Source: DATMNI01 sp963817515 (GTDB lineage Bacteria; Acidobacteriota; Terriglobia; Bryobacterales; Bryobacteraceae). From it: a stretch of DNA of 64,000 nucleotides. Below, in pieces: positions 23,574-33,800 of this stretch (position 1 is its first letter; the number at the start of each line of letters is the position of its first letter). The stretch spans positions 124,001-188,000 of the forward strand of contig CAWFPJ010000015.1 of assembly GCA_963817515.1 (NCBI GenBank). The letters run 5' to 3'. A model generated the notes under the pieces. That model worked only from the letters and a program-made list of their open reading frames with translations, searched no databases and was not told the DNA's origin. The position numbers and the translations under genes are program-made.

Positions 23574-24875
23574 TTGGCCCTGATCTGTCTCGCACTGCGC
23601 CGGTATCCGCCCTTTTTCTATGCAGGGTATGTTTCTTTTGCATTGGCGGCCGTGTTACTGACTCCGGCTCTGGCAACAGCCTTGTCGCGGCTGATTCGTC
23701 CGGTACTGAAAAGCATCCGGCCGGTAGAGGGCGCGCTGGCTGCCGACAGCCTGATCGCATCGCCCCGCCGCACTTCCGGAACCGTAGCTGCCCTGATGCT
23801 CGCCATTGGACTCATCGTCAGCCTGGGAGGCATCTCGCTCAGCAGTTACAATACCGTTGCCGACTGGGTCAACACAGCACTCAATCCCGATCTGTTCGTC
23901 TCTGTCTCGGAAAGCTTGACTGAGCGTAGTTTTCATTTTCCGCTGCATGACGGCCGAATTGGCTTCCATCGACGGGATCGCGAAGCGCAGCGCACTCGCA
24001 GCAACCGAATTACGGTCCGCGGCGCGGCAGTCCTGCTGGTGGCCATCGAAATGGATCGGGTCGCTGCGCGTACGCGCGGGCAGAGTATCGTCAGCGGCGA
24101 TTTCGATCGCATGTATGCCATCGCCGGACGCGGCAAGGGCGCGATCGTCTCGGAGACCTTTTCGTTGCTGCAGCACTTCCGGATCGGCGATATGCTGGAA
24201 ATTCCCTCCCCTGCCGGTATCCTGCGTTTACCCATCGTAGGAATCGTCCGCGATTATACGAACCAGTCCGGCACACTTTTTATCGATTATTCCGTATACC
24301 TCCACAACTGGAACGATCCTGCCGTCGATATGTTTCGCGTCTATCTCAAGCCCGGGGTAGAGGCGGCAACCGTCAAAGAGCGGATATTGGAGCGCTTTGC
24401 CGGACAACGGCGGTTGTTCGTCTTTCTCAATGCGGAGGTCCGCGCGAGAATTATGAAGAACACCGACATGTGGCTGGGCCTCACTTACATGCAGGTCGCC
24501 ATCGCCATTCTCGTAGCTGTTCTGGGCATCGCTAACACGCTATCTGTCTCGATCACGGACCGCCGCCGTGAGTTTGGAATCCTCCGCGCCGTGGGAGCCC
24601 TGGGGATCCAGATCCGCCGCTCGGTGTGGTTCGAAGCCGCCGCGATCGCCCTCATCGGCGTCGTCCTGGGCGTGGCTTTCGGAGCGATCGATCTCCTATA
24701 TGAACTGGAACTGGTGCGCCGCGATTATGCCGGTCTGACTCTCGACTATGTATTTCCGGTGCGACTGGTGCTGATCGTCGGCCCCGTCATTCTAGCCGCG
24801 GCACTGGTTTCCTCGCTCGCGGCCTCAGGTGCCGCCGCGCGTGGCTCACTGGTGGAGGCTCTGGAGTATGAGTAA
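23574..24875 (+). CDS. FtsX-type ABC permease, 3' half
   Basis: This frame holds helices of the duplicated permease (FALAAVLLTPALATALSRL), the Ala-Leu-Ala start of the second half (TVAALMLAIGLIVSLGGISL), a periplasmic domain, and a good last FtsX module (VAIAILVAVLGIANTLSVSI, RREFGILRAVGA) ending AARGSLVEALEYE. Two compensating frame changes lie near 23943 and 23990, where the true reading is MTAELASIDGIAK. The frame is open upstream of 23574 and joins the 5' half. On its own it could not form a complete transporter. Confidence 0.75.
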   Translation: MALICLALRRYPPFFYAGYVSFALAAVLLTPALATALSRLIRPVLKSIRPVEGALAADSLIASPRRTSGTVAALMLAIGLIVSLGGISLSSYNTVADWVNTALNPDLFVSVSESLTERSFHFPLHDGRIGFHRRDREAQRTRSNRITVRGAAVLLVAIEMDRVAARTRGQSIVSGDFDRMYAIAGRGKGAIVSETFSLLQHFRIGDMLEIPSPAGILRLPIVGIVRDYTNQSGTLFIDYSVYLHNWNDPAVDMFRVYLKPGVEAATVKERILERFAGQRRLFVFLNAEVRARIMKNTDMWLGLTYMQVAIAILVAVLGIANTLSVSITDRRREFGILRAVGALGIQIRRSVWFEAAAIALIGVVLGVAFGAIDLLYELELVRRDYAGLTLDYVFPVRLVLIVGPVILAAALVSSLAASGAAARGSLVEALEYE

Positions 24876-24896
24876 CATTTTTCGCCGACTGGTGGG

Positions 24897-24922
24897 CAAG
24901 CCGAAAGAGGCGACTTGGCTTG
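24897..24922 (+). terminator. Weak stem-loop after the ABC permease
   Basis: CAAGCC at 24897-24902 pairs with GGCTTG at 24917-24922, followed by TTT. The loop is 14 nt. A terminator role is possible but the stem is short. Confidence 0.25.
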
Positions 24923-24956
24923 TTTAGGATTATTAGGATATTAGCGGAGGGGGAGC

Positions 24957-25766
24957 GTGTCTGAAAGCTTAAGGTCTGCGGCTGCGGTTATTGTCGTTGT
25001 GGCCGGTGGCATGTTCGCTCAGTCGACTGCGGCTCGACCAGGCTTCGCCGAATTTGAGGTCGCCTCCATTAAGCCGGCTGCTCCTGACGCGACGGGCAGG
25101 TGGATCAGGATGCAGAGCACCCATGAGTTCGCCGCGAGGAATCACGCGCTCAAGACTCTGGTTGCGGCAGCGTACAATCTGAATCCCAGGGCGATCTCGG
25201 GCGGCCCGGCATGGATCGATTCCGTCCACTACGATATCGTCGCCAAAGCGCCCGGCGAGATCCGGCCCAACCTGGATGAGCAGATGTCGATGCTGCGAAA
25301 GCTTCTGTCCGACCGGTTCCGGCTCACGTTCCATCGCGAACAAAAAGAATTACGGGTCTACGCGCTCATGATCGCAAAAGGTGAGCCGAAGCTGAAAGAA
25401 AGCACGGTGTCTCCCGATGCCTCGCCGGAAGGGCCGCCGCCGCTAATTTTTGTGGTTTCGCCTCAACTGGTGCGATTGCCGGGACGCAATGCGACCATGG
25501 CTGACTTGGCCTCAGTAATGCAGCGGGCCGCGCTGGACTACCCGGTGCTGGACAAGACCGGACTTTCCGCGAGATATGATTTCAATCTGGAGTTCACACC
25601 GGACGAGACCGTATTCGGCGGGGCGTTCGGAAGGGCCAACGATGATTCCGCCAAGCCCAACCTTTTTGCCGCGCTTTCGCAGCAACTCGGCTTGAGACTG
25701 GAAGCGACAAGGGGACCAGTTGAGGCGATAGTCATCGACCACGTGGAGCGTCCGTCGGAGAATTGA
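24957..25766 (+). CDS. TIGR03435 family protein (Solibacter-type exported protein)
   Basis: This 269-aa protein has a signal peptide and the family signature: FEVASIKPA after the cleavage region, ISGGPAW, DIVAKAP, MLRKLLSDRFRLTFHRE, DKTGLSARYDFNLEFTPDE, and LEATRGPVEAIVIDHVERPS at the end. The family is massively expanded in Solibacter relatives and has no known function. GTG start at 24957 with GGAGGGGGAG 5' of it. Confidence 0.92.
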   Translation: MSESLRSAAAVIVVVAGGMFAQSTAARPGFAEFEVASIKPAAPDATGRWIRMQSTHEFAARNHALKTLVAAAYNLNPRAISGGPAWIDSVHYDIVAKAPGEIRPNLDEQMSMLRKLLSDRFRLTFHREQKELRVYALMIAKGEPKLKESTVSPDASPEGPPPLIFVVSPQLVRLPGRNATMADLASVMQRAALDYPVLDKTGLSARYDFNLEFTPDETVFGGAFGRANDDSAKPNLFAALSQQLGLRLEATRGPVEAIVIDHVERPSEN

Positions 25767-25892
25767 GCGACCGCGTGCGCGGAACACCATCTCCGAGGCA
25801 TTCGCCGCGTAATTGCCAATCTCCGGATGGGTGTAGACTGTCTGAAACTGGAAATAACAAGAATCCAAGGTGATCCGCAAGGAGTGGCTGGT

Positions 25893-27071
25893 ATGTGCCG
25901 ACACGCTGTTTCGCGCCGCGACTTTTTCCGGGATATGGTGACCGGTCTTTCGGGAATGTCGATTCTCGGTTTGGCCGCGCGCCGCGCCGCTTGGGCGCAG
26001 GCTACGGCTCCCGGCGCCGCGACTGACCTGTTTGAGATCCAGAACGTCGCCGACGGCGTCTACTTTGCGTTTGCCCGTCCGCAGGCGGTGGGAAACTGCA
26101 ATGCTGCAATCTTTGTGAACGCGGCCGATGTGCTGGTGGTGGACTCACACTCCAAACCGTCGGCCGCGGCAGGGCTGATCGCCCAGATCAGGAAACAGGT
26201 CACCACCAAGCCGGTACGCTACTTAGTGGACTCGCACTTCCATTGGGATCATGTGCAGGGCAACGCAGGCTATCGTGACGCGTTCGGCAAAGACCTCAAG
26301 ATTATTTCCAGCGCCAAGACCAAGCAACTGGAGGCGGAGTTCCTGCAGGCGCGTTTACGGGAATCGCTCGATCCGCACGGCCATCCCTTTCCTTCCCAGC
26401 CGCACATTCCGGTCTTGCTGGACGCGGCACGCCAGCAGTTGAGCGCAGCCGCTTCTGAAGAGCAGAAAGCCAGCATCGCGGAGCGCATTCGCCAACTGCA
26501 GGCTTTCCAGCAGGAAATGCAGAATTTCCAACCTGTGTTTCCCACTGTCACCTTCGGCAGGACCTACGTGATTAAAGACAAGGCACACGACCTGCACGTG
26601 GAGTTTCACGGACGCGCGCACACGGCCGGTGATGTGGTGGTGTACTGTCCGCAGAAACGGGTCGTGGCTACCGGCGACATGGTCCTGGGCACGTTCCCGT
26701 TCATGGGAGACTGCTTCCCCCTGGAATGGCCAAAAACCATCGACTCGGTGGCCAAGCTGGATTTCGATCGAGTCTGCGGCGGGCACGGTACGGTGGGCCA
26801 GGGCAAACAACGCATGCTGAGCCAGCGCAACTATATTGCGGAGTTGGCGGAGCGCGTGCAGATGGGCAAGAAAGCCGGGCTGTCGTTGGCCGAAATCCAG
26901 AAGAGCATGCCTCTAACTTCTATCAAAGCATTCGCGGCGGATGGTTATGGCGCACTACTGACGGCCGGTCGCGATGCCGTCGCCGTGCAAACGGCGGTAG
27001 ACACCAATGTCGAGCATGCCTACAACCGGCTTCCAGCGCAAGAGGCAAAGAACGCGGCGGCGAAGTTGTGA
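25893..27071 (+). CDS. Tat-exported metallo-beta-lactamase-fold hydrolase
   Basis: The ATG at 25893 follows AAGGAG at a good distance. It opens a twin-arginine signal (SRRDFFRDMVTGLSGMS). The MBL-fold core then shows DSHFHWDHVQGN (HxHxDH dinuclear zinc motif), GRAHTAGDVVVY, ATGDMVLG and a late GGHG. A helical insert of about 70 residues precedes the second half. This resembles the quinoprotein relay / glyoxalase II-like branch of secreted MBL hydrolases. The substrate cannot be read from sequence. It is followed after 13 nt by another Tat-type hydrolase gene. Confidence 0.85.
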   Translation: MCRHAVSRRDFFRDMVTGLSGMSILGLAARRAAWAQATAPGAATDLFEIQNVADGVYFAFARPQAVGNCNAAIFVNAADVLVVDSHSKPSAAAGLIAQIRKQVTTKPVRYLVDSHFHWDHVQGNAGYRDAFGKDLKIISSAKTKQLEAEFLQARLRESLDPHGHPFPSQPHIPVLLDAARQQLSAAASEEQKASIAERIRQLQAFQQEMQNFQPVFPTVTFGRTYVIKDKAHDLHVEFHGRAHTAGDVVVYCPQKRVVATGDMVLGTFPFMGDCFPLEWPKTIDSVAKLDFDRVCGGHGTVGQGKQRMLSQRNYIAELAERVQMGKKAGLSLAEIQKSMPLTSIKAFAADGYGALLTAGRDAVAVQTAVDTNVEHAYNRLPAQEAKNAAAKL

Positions 27072-27084
27072 CAGAATACGTAGC

Positions 27085-29403
27085 GTGACGCGAAGGGAAC
27101 TGTTGCAGGGTACGGGCGTGGCCCTCGCCTGGCAAAGCGTCGGCCAACCTGCTCCACCGCCAGCCGGAGAGCCGCTCGCCTGGTCGCAGTTGCTGACCTG
27201 GGAGGGCGACCTTTCTGAGCGCATGATGGATGGAGCTCACAAATTCGTCGATCGCCAGATTGCCGAATCCGTGAAGACACGCGAGCGGTTTTGGAAACGG
27301 GACCTGTCGTCGCGCGCCGCGTATGAGAAATCGGTTGAAGGAAACCGGGCACGGCTCCGCGAGATTCTTGGAGTGGTGGACGCGCGGCAGCCGGTTCGGA
27401 TGGAGCGTTTCGGCGACGACGGTGACTCTCCGCTGGTTGCCGAAACCGACCGCTACCGGGTGTACCAGGTGCGCTGGCCGGTGCTGGAGGACGTATTCGG
27501 CGAAGGCCTGCTTCTGGAACCAGTGGCTGGCGCCGAGGGGCATATCGTCGCGCTTCCGGATGCCGATCAGACGCCGGAACAAATCTGCGGACTGGCCCCC
27601 GGCATGGCTTCCGAGCAGCAATTCGCGCGGCGGCTGGCGGAAAGCGGTTTCCAGGTAGTGATACCGACGCTGGTCGATCGCGGTTCGCGCTGGTCGGGCC
27701 ATCCGGATATCCGCATGACCGACCAACCGCACCGCGAATGGATTTATCGGCAGGCGTTTCACATGGGCCGCCACGTGATCGGCTATGAAGTGCAAAAGGT
27801 GCTGGCGGCCGTGGATTGGTTCGAGCGGACGCGCGGCGGCCAGGGCGGAATCGGGGTGGCGGGCTACGCTGAGGGCGGCCTGGTGGCCTTCTACGCGGCC
27901 GCCGTGGATACGCGCATCGCTGCCGCGCTGGTGAGCGGCTACTTCAACACGCGGCAGAACATCTGGTCCGAGCCCATTTACCGGAATGTCTGGTCTCTGC
28001 TGCGCGAATTCGGCGACGCCGAGATTGCCAGCCTGATTGCTCCGCGCGGACTGACAGTAGAGTACAGCCGGGTGCCTGATCTTTCGAACCCGCGGGGCGA
28101 TCTAAGAACGCCGGAATATGCGGCGGTACTCGAAGAGTACTTGCGCATCGGCAGCCTGGTGGGCCTTCTTCAGTCCAGGCAACTGGTGGCTGGTGCGGAC
28201 GGAGCGCCGGTGGGTCCTGGTTCGCAGGAGGCCGTGCACTTCTTTGCGGCCCAGGTGAACGCGTCTGCGCTTCGCCCGATATCCGCGGCGGTGCCGGCGG
28301 ACACACGGCGCTTCTTTAGCGCGGACGAACGGCAGAAGCGGCAGGTGAAGGGCATGGAGAAACACGTGCAGTCGCTGATCCGCCAATCCGAGAAGGTGCG
28401 GGAGCAGTTCTTTCTGTATAAAGTGATGCCGGAACTTGCGGACGAAACCTGGTCAACCCGGCTTCGGCATGCGACCTTCCCAGGGGCGAAGTTCATCGAG
28501 GGCGCAAAGCCGTATCGACGATATTTTCGGGACGAGATTTTGGGAACATTTGAAGAGCCGCTGCTACCACCCAATCCGCGAACCCGCCAGATTTATGACA
28601 ATCCGAAGTGGACCGGGTATGAAGTCGTGCTGGATGTCTGGCAGGAGGTCTTTGCGTGGGGAATACTGCTTTTGCCGAAGGATATCAAGCCCGGTGAGCG
28701 GCGACCTGTCGTGGTCTGCCAGCACGGCCGCCAGAGCCTGCCCAAGGATGTGGTTGAGGGCGACATCCCCTACTATCACAACTTTGCGGCGCGGCTGGCG
28801 GAGGATGGCTTCATCACCTTCGCGCCGCACAACCTGTACCGCGGAGAAGACCGCTACCGCTGGCTATGCCGCAAAGCAAATGGCGTCAAAGCCACGCTGT
28901 TCAGCTTTATTCTGAGCCAGCACGAGCAGATTCTTCGCTGGCTGGCCACGCTCCCCATGGTAGATGCCGGACGCATCGGATTTTACGGCCTCAGCTACGG
29001 TGGTGAAACCGCGGTACGCGTGCCCACGATTCTGGAAGGCTATTGCCTCTCGGTCTGCTCAGGCGATTTCAATACGTGGACCGAAAAAGTTGCCGCCACC
29101 GATCAAAGATTCAGCTTTATGTACACCATCGAGTGGGAGATGCCCTATTTCAACATGGGCAGCACGTTCGACTATGCCGAGATGGCATACCTGATGCTAC
29201 CGCGGCCATTCATGGTGGAGAGAGGGCACAACGACCACGTCGGCAGAGACCAGTGGGTGGCGTATCAGTATGCCAAGGTGCGATGGCTGTACGCGCAATT
29301 GGGGCTGGCGGACCGGACCGAGATGGAGTTCTTCAATGGGGGCCACACGATCAACGGCGAGGGCACGTTCCGATTCTTGAAGAAGCATCTGGGGCCTGTG
29401 TAG
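27085..29403 (+). CDS. Tat-exported tandem alpha/beta hydrolase
   Basis: I place the start at GTG 27085, 13 nt after the MBL gene, because the twin-arginine signal VTRRELLQGTGVALAW follows directly. The remaining 772 residues comprise two alpha/beta-hydrolase units. The first has GIGVAGYAEGGLVAFY, in which the nucleophile elbow reads GYAEG and lacks Ser. The second has GRIGFYGLSYGGETAVR, a normal GLSYG elbow, and a late His in FNGGHTINGEG. The second unit resembles acetyl-xylan-esterase-like (Abhydrolase_7) enzymes. The first probably has a structural or regulatory role. Confidence 0.8.
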   Translation: MTRRELLQGTGVALAWQSVGQPAPPPAGEPLAWSQLLTWEGDLSERMMDGAHKFVDRQIAESVKTRERFWKRDLSSRAAYEKSVEGNRARLREILGVVDARQPVRMERFGDDGDSPLVAETDRYRVYQVRWPVLEDVFGEGLLLEPVAGAEGHIVALPDADQTPEQICGLAPGMASEQQFARRLAESGFQVVIPTLVDRGSRWSGHPDIRMTDQPHREWIYRQAFHMGRHVIGYEVQKVLAAVDWFERTRGGQGGIGVAGYAEGGLVAFYAAAVDTRIAAALVSGYFNTRQNIWSEPIYRNVWSLLREFGDAEIASLIAPRGLTVEYSRVPDLSNPRGDLRTPEYAAVLEEYLRIGSLVGLLQSRQLVAGADGAPVGPGSQEAVHFFAAQVNASALRPISAAVPADTRRFFSADERQKRQVKGMEKHVQSLIRQSEKVREQFFLYKVMPELADETWSTRLRHATFPGAKFIEGAKPYRRYFRDEILGTFEEPLLPPNPRTRQIYDNPKWTGYEVVLDVWQEVFAWGILLLPKDIKPGERRPVVVCQHGRQSLPKDVVEGDIPYYHNFAARLAEDGFITFAPHNLYRGEDRYRWLCRKANGVKATLFSFILSQHEQILRWLATLPMVDAGRIGFYGLSYGGETAVRVPTILEGYCLSVCSGDFNTWTEKVAATDQRFSFMYTIEWEMPYFNMGSTFDYAEMAYLMLPRPFMVERGHNDHVGRDQWVAYQYAKVRWLYAQLGLADRTEMEFFNGGHTINGEGTFRFLKKHLGPV

Positions 29404-29455
29404 CGCGGGAATGGTTTCCGACGGCAGCTTACCGGCCAGCCGGTAACGATCTGCG

Positions 29456-30847
29456 TCAGGCCAATAATTCCTTGACCACGCTTCCCGATACGTCCGTCAG
29501 GCGGAAATTGCGGCCTTGGAATTTATAGGTCAGCCTGGTGTGATCGAAACCCAACAGGTGCAGGATGGTCGCGTGCAGATCGTGAACATGGACCTTGTCC
29601 TTCACGACATTGAAGCCGAGTTCGTCCGATTCACCGAGCACCAGGCCTGGCTTGATGCCTCCGCCGGCCATCCACATGGTGAAGGCGTTGGGATGATGAT
29701 CGCGCCCATCGTCTCCGCCTTGCACCATTGGGGTTCGACCGAATTCCCCACCCCAGATAACCAGTGTGTCCTCTAACATGCCGCGCTGTTTGAGATCCTT
29801 GACCAGCGCCGTGCAGGCCTGATCCGTTTCTTTGCAGTTGATCTTGATGTCTCTTGTCAGATTGCCGTGCTGGTCCCAGGCTTCGTGATAAATCTGCACG
29901 AAGCGTACACCGCGCTCGACCATGCGGCGCGCGAGCAGAGCGTCGTTGGCGAAACTTGGTTTACCGGGCTCGGCTCCGTACATGTCGAGGATGTGCTGCG
30001 GCTCTTTCGAAAGATCCATCAATTCCGGGGCGCTGCTTTGCATGCGATACGCCATCTCGAAAGAGTTGACGCGAGTGGCAATTTCGGGATCGCCAACGAC
30101 ATCCAGACGCATGCGGTTCAGCTTTTCGATGGAATCGAGTGAGTCGCGCTGAAGTTGTGCGTCGATGCCTTTGGGATTCGAGAGATATAACACCGGATCG
30201 CCACTGCCGCGGAATTGCACACCTTGATAAACGGTCGGAAGAAAGCCGCTGCCCCAGCACGAATTGCCGCCGCTGGGACCTTTCTTGCCGGAGCTGAAGA
30301 CGATGAATGCGGGAAGGTCGTGCGATTCGCTGCCCAGGCCGTAGGTCGCCCAGGAGCCCATGCTGGGGCGGCCAAACTGCATGGTGCCGGTATTCATGAG
30401 CAACTGGCCGGGCGCATGATTGAACGCGTCGGTGGTCATCGACTTCACGATGGCGATGTCGTCGACGATGGTAGCGAGATGCGGCAGCAGTTCCGAGAGC
30501 TCGGCGCCGTTGTTACCGTATTTCGCGAACTTGAACTTTGGGCCGAGCAGAGTGGAATTGGGATTGATGAACGCGGCGCGGTAGCCTTTGAGGAGCTCGG
30601 CAGGCGGAAGAGTGCCGTTAAATTTGGCAAGCTGCGGTTTGTAGTCGAACATCTCCAGATGGCTGGGCGCTCCGGCCATGAAGAGGAAAATGACGCGCTT
30701 GGCTTTGGCTGGAAGCGGCGGTTTCTTGGGCGCAAGGGGGTCTTCAGAAGCGAGGCCTGCTTCCACGAGCAGATTTTGAAGAGCCATGGCACCGAGGCCA
30801 ACGCCGCATTGCTCGAAAAACCAGCGGCGAGTGCGTTCAATGGGCAT
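29456..30847 (-). CDS. DUF1501 domain protein
   Basis: This 463-aa protein has a Tat-like N-terminus (ERTRRWFFEQCGVGLGAMAL) and the DUF1501 sulfatase-like fold: VIFLFMAGAPSHLEMFDYKP, LPAFIVFSSG, ILDMYGAEPGK, YHEAWDQHGNL, IWGGEFGRTPMVQ, GRDHHPNAFTMWMAGGG and a C-terminal HDLHATILHLLG. The fold is alkaline-phosphatase-like. The substrate is unknown, probably an exported polysaccharide or sulfated glycan. It is the second gene of an operon with the PSD1 protein, 2 nt after it. This pairing is common in Planctomycetota and Acidobacteriota. Confidence 0.93.
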   Translation of the reverse strand: MPIERTRRWFFEQCGVGLGAMALQNLLVEAGLASEDPLAPKKPPLPAKAKRVIFLFMAGAPSHLEMFDYKPQLAKFNGTLPPAELLKGYRAAFINPNSTLLGPKFKFAKYGNNGAELSELLPHLATIVDDIAIVKSMTTDAFNHAPGQLLMNTGTMQFGRPSMGSWATYGLGSESHDLPAFIVFSSGKKGPSGGNSCWGSGFLPTVYQGVQFRGSGDPVLYLSNPKGIDAQLQRDSLDSIEKLNRMRLDVVGDPEIATRVNSFEMAYRMQSSAPELMDLSKEPQHILDMYGAEPGKPSFANDALLARRMVERGVRFVQIYHEAWDQHGNLTRDIKINCKETDQACTALVKDLKQRGMLEDTLVIWGGEFGRTPMVQGGDDGRDHHPNAFTMWMAGGGIKPGLVLGESDELGFNVVKDKVHVHDLHATILHLLGFDHTRLTYKFQGRNFRLTDVSGSVVKELLA

Positions 30848-30849
30848 GG

Positions 30850-33800
30850 TTAATCCTTGGTGATAGTTTCATCGAGGTTGAGCAGGACGCGGGAAAGCGC
30901 GGTCCAAGCGCCGAGTTGTACCGGAGTTGCACCTTCGGGAAGTTTCGGAGGCTCGCCGGTGAGAGACCAGGTATCGATCCAGCCATCTCTGAGGCGGACC
31001 GTTTGCTTTTCGAGGAAGCCGAGCAGTTCGTGGGTCTCGGCATCGGAGGGCTTGCGGGCAACGCAGCGGCGGAAAGCGTACGTGAGACGCTCAGTATCGG
31101 TCTTGCCGCCGTCGCGCAGGGTTTTGAGCGCGAGCGCTCGCGCGGCTTCGATCGAAAGGGGCTCGTTCAATGTCGTAAGTGCTTGCAAGGGAGTGTTGGA
31201 TCGCGAGCGCCGGACACACGACGAATCGCCATTGGGCGCGTCGAACATCTGCAGCATGGGATAGGGAACCGAGCGATAGCGGAACGTATAAAGCGCGCGG
31301 CGGTAGCGGTTCTCGCCTTTCTCTTCGAACCAGTTTTTCGGGCCATAGCTGGCGGGCGGCTGAAAGAGGAAATCGGGCGCCGGCGGATAGACGCTGGGGC
31401 CGCCGACCTTGGCGTTCAACAGGCCGCTGGCTTCAAGTTCAATATCGCGGACGATCTCAGCATCGACGCGGAAGCGTGGTCCGCGGGCGAGCAACAGATT
31501 ATAAGGATCGCGCGCGTAAGCTTCGGGGGTGACGCTTGAGGACTGACGATACGTCGCCGACGTCACGATCAGGCGCTGGAGTTTCTTGAGGCTCCAGCCG
31601 TTCTCCATTAATTCGACCGAGAGCCAGTCGAGAAGCTCAGGGTGCGAGGGCGGCTCGCACTGTGTGCCGAAGTTTTCGGATGTGGCGACAATGCCGGTTC
31701 CGAAATACGCTTGCCAGATGCGGTTCGCGATAGAGCGCGCTGTTGTGGGGGTTTTGGGATCGACCAGCCATTTCGCGAACGTCAGGCGCGTAGGTTCGCC
31801 AGTGGAGGGAAGCGGATTCAGGAAATCGGGGACACCGGGAGTGACAAGCGCGGCCGGTTTCAAAAAATCTCCGCGTGTGAGAATGTGGGTTTCGCGCGGG
31901 TCGTTACGGGCTTGCAAAACCAGTTGCGCGGCGCCTTCGGGGTATTGCGCCCACAGCGCTGCGATCTGCGCGTTGGTTGGCTTCCATTCGGGCACAGTGG
32001 TTCGCCAGTAGCTGAATACGGTCCGGACCTGTTCCGGCGTGCGCCGATCACGCGGAACGGCGAGGATCGCGCGGACGCCGGCGGGCAGAGGGTCGGCTGC
32101 AGCACCTGGCGTGGTGGTGATAGAGAGGCGCATCCGGCCGAGATTGTTGCTCTGGTTATCGTCACTATTCCAGCCGCCGTGGTATTGCTTCAAGTGAATC
32201 GTGAGGATGGTGCCTTGGGGATTGGCGATCGGCTTCTCAACGAGAAATACGGCGTTGCGCGGCTGATTGCGGCGCCCGGGGCCGGCGTCGATACCCCATG
32301 CCGTTTCCTCCTTTCCATCAATCGCGAAATCGATGGGGCCGGTGACGCGGCGGCGCGGGGTCTTGTCATAGAAGATCGCCGCGAGAGGTTCTTCTGGAGG
32401 ATTGAAGTCGGCAGTCGCCTTCGCAAATTTGATTTTGACGGACTTGGCGGCTTCCGTCGCCGGTGCCTCCTCCGCTTCAAATTCGGTGAGAGCGCATGTG
32501 CCATCGAGGGCACGTCCGGGGCCGTTGAGAGGGAGGTTCGGATCGTTGAGCAGTTCCAGACGGAACGCGGTGATGTCTTGAAGGTCCGTCCTGACGGTCA
32601 TCTTGACGGAGTGTTTGGTTGGCGCATAGCCGGCCGTGAGGAACGATCCATCCTTTTGCAAAATGTATTTCTGGCCGCCGTTGGAGATATCGTCGACTTC
32701 GGGCTTGATGACCACCCATTGCGGCTGCCCGACGCCGACCTGGCTCTCCCATTTCGCCATGCGGTCCTCCCAATCAGAGTTTTGATGCTGGAGGCCGCCT
32801 TCAATTTCGCGAATCTGGCGGAAGATGTCGGCACGCTTCATCTGCTCGGCAGGTGTGTAGACCGCGATGTTCGATTCATGCGTACTGTTAAGGAACGACA
32901 GCATCCGGTAATAGTCTTCCTGCTTGATGGGATCGTACTTATGGTTGTGGCATTGCGCGCACTGGATGGTGACGCCGAGAATGCCCTTCCCGATAGCCTC
33001 CATCCGATCGAACATCGCTTCCATGCGGAATTGTTCGGGATCGACACCGCCTTCCTCGTTGACCATCGAATTCCGCAGGAAGCCGGTGGCGACGATCTGA
33101 TCCTGCGTGGGATGCGGCAGGAGGTCGCCTGCAATTTGGTCGATAATGAATTCGTTGTACGGAAGGTCGCGGTTCAAGGCGTTGATAACCCAGTCGCGAT
33201 AGAACCACACGGAGCGCTGCTTGTCCTTTTCGAAGCCGTCGGAATCGGCATAGCGGGCGGCGTCGAGCCAGGTCCGTGCCCACTTTTCTCCATAGTGAGG
33301 AGACCCGAGCAGACGATCTACCTGCTTCTGGTACGCGTCAGGGGCCTTGTCATCTAGAAACGAGTCGATCTCCTCGGGCGTGGGAGGCAGGCCGATTAAA
33401 TCAAGACTGAGACGGCGAAGGAGAGTAGTGCGGTCAGCTTCGCGAGAGGGCTGGAGTTTTTCAGAGTCGAGTTTCGCCAGAATGAAACTGTCGATCGGAT
33501 TGCGGACCCAACCCGGGTTCGCGACTTTGGGCAGAGGGGCGCGCACGGGCGGGATGAAGGCCCAGTGCTTCGTCGAGGTAGCCTGGATGTTGCCGGCTTC
33601 AGGCCAAGCGGCACCCTGGTCGATCCAATTTTTGATGATTGCGATTTGTGTGTTATCAAGCGGCTTGCCGCCCATCGGCATGCGGGCCTGATCGCCGAGG
33701 CCGGCTATGCGTTGGTAGAGAATGCTGTCTGCGGCATTGCCGGGAACGATCACTTTTGTTGGCCGGGCATCAAGGCGCAGATTGGCTGATTGCAGTTTCG

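Noticed and set aside
31642..33357. 571-codon plus-strand open frame opposite the PSD1 gene
   Set aside because: Antisense shadow of a strongly conserved PSCyt1/DUF1549/DUF1553 gene. The product has no recognisable fold.
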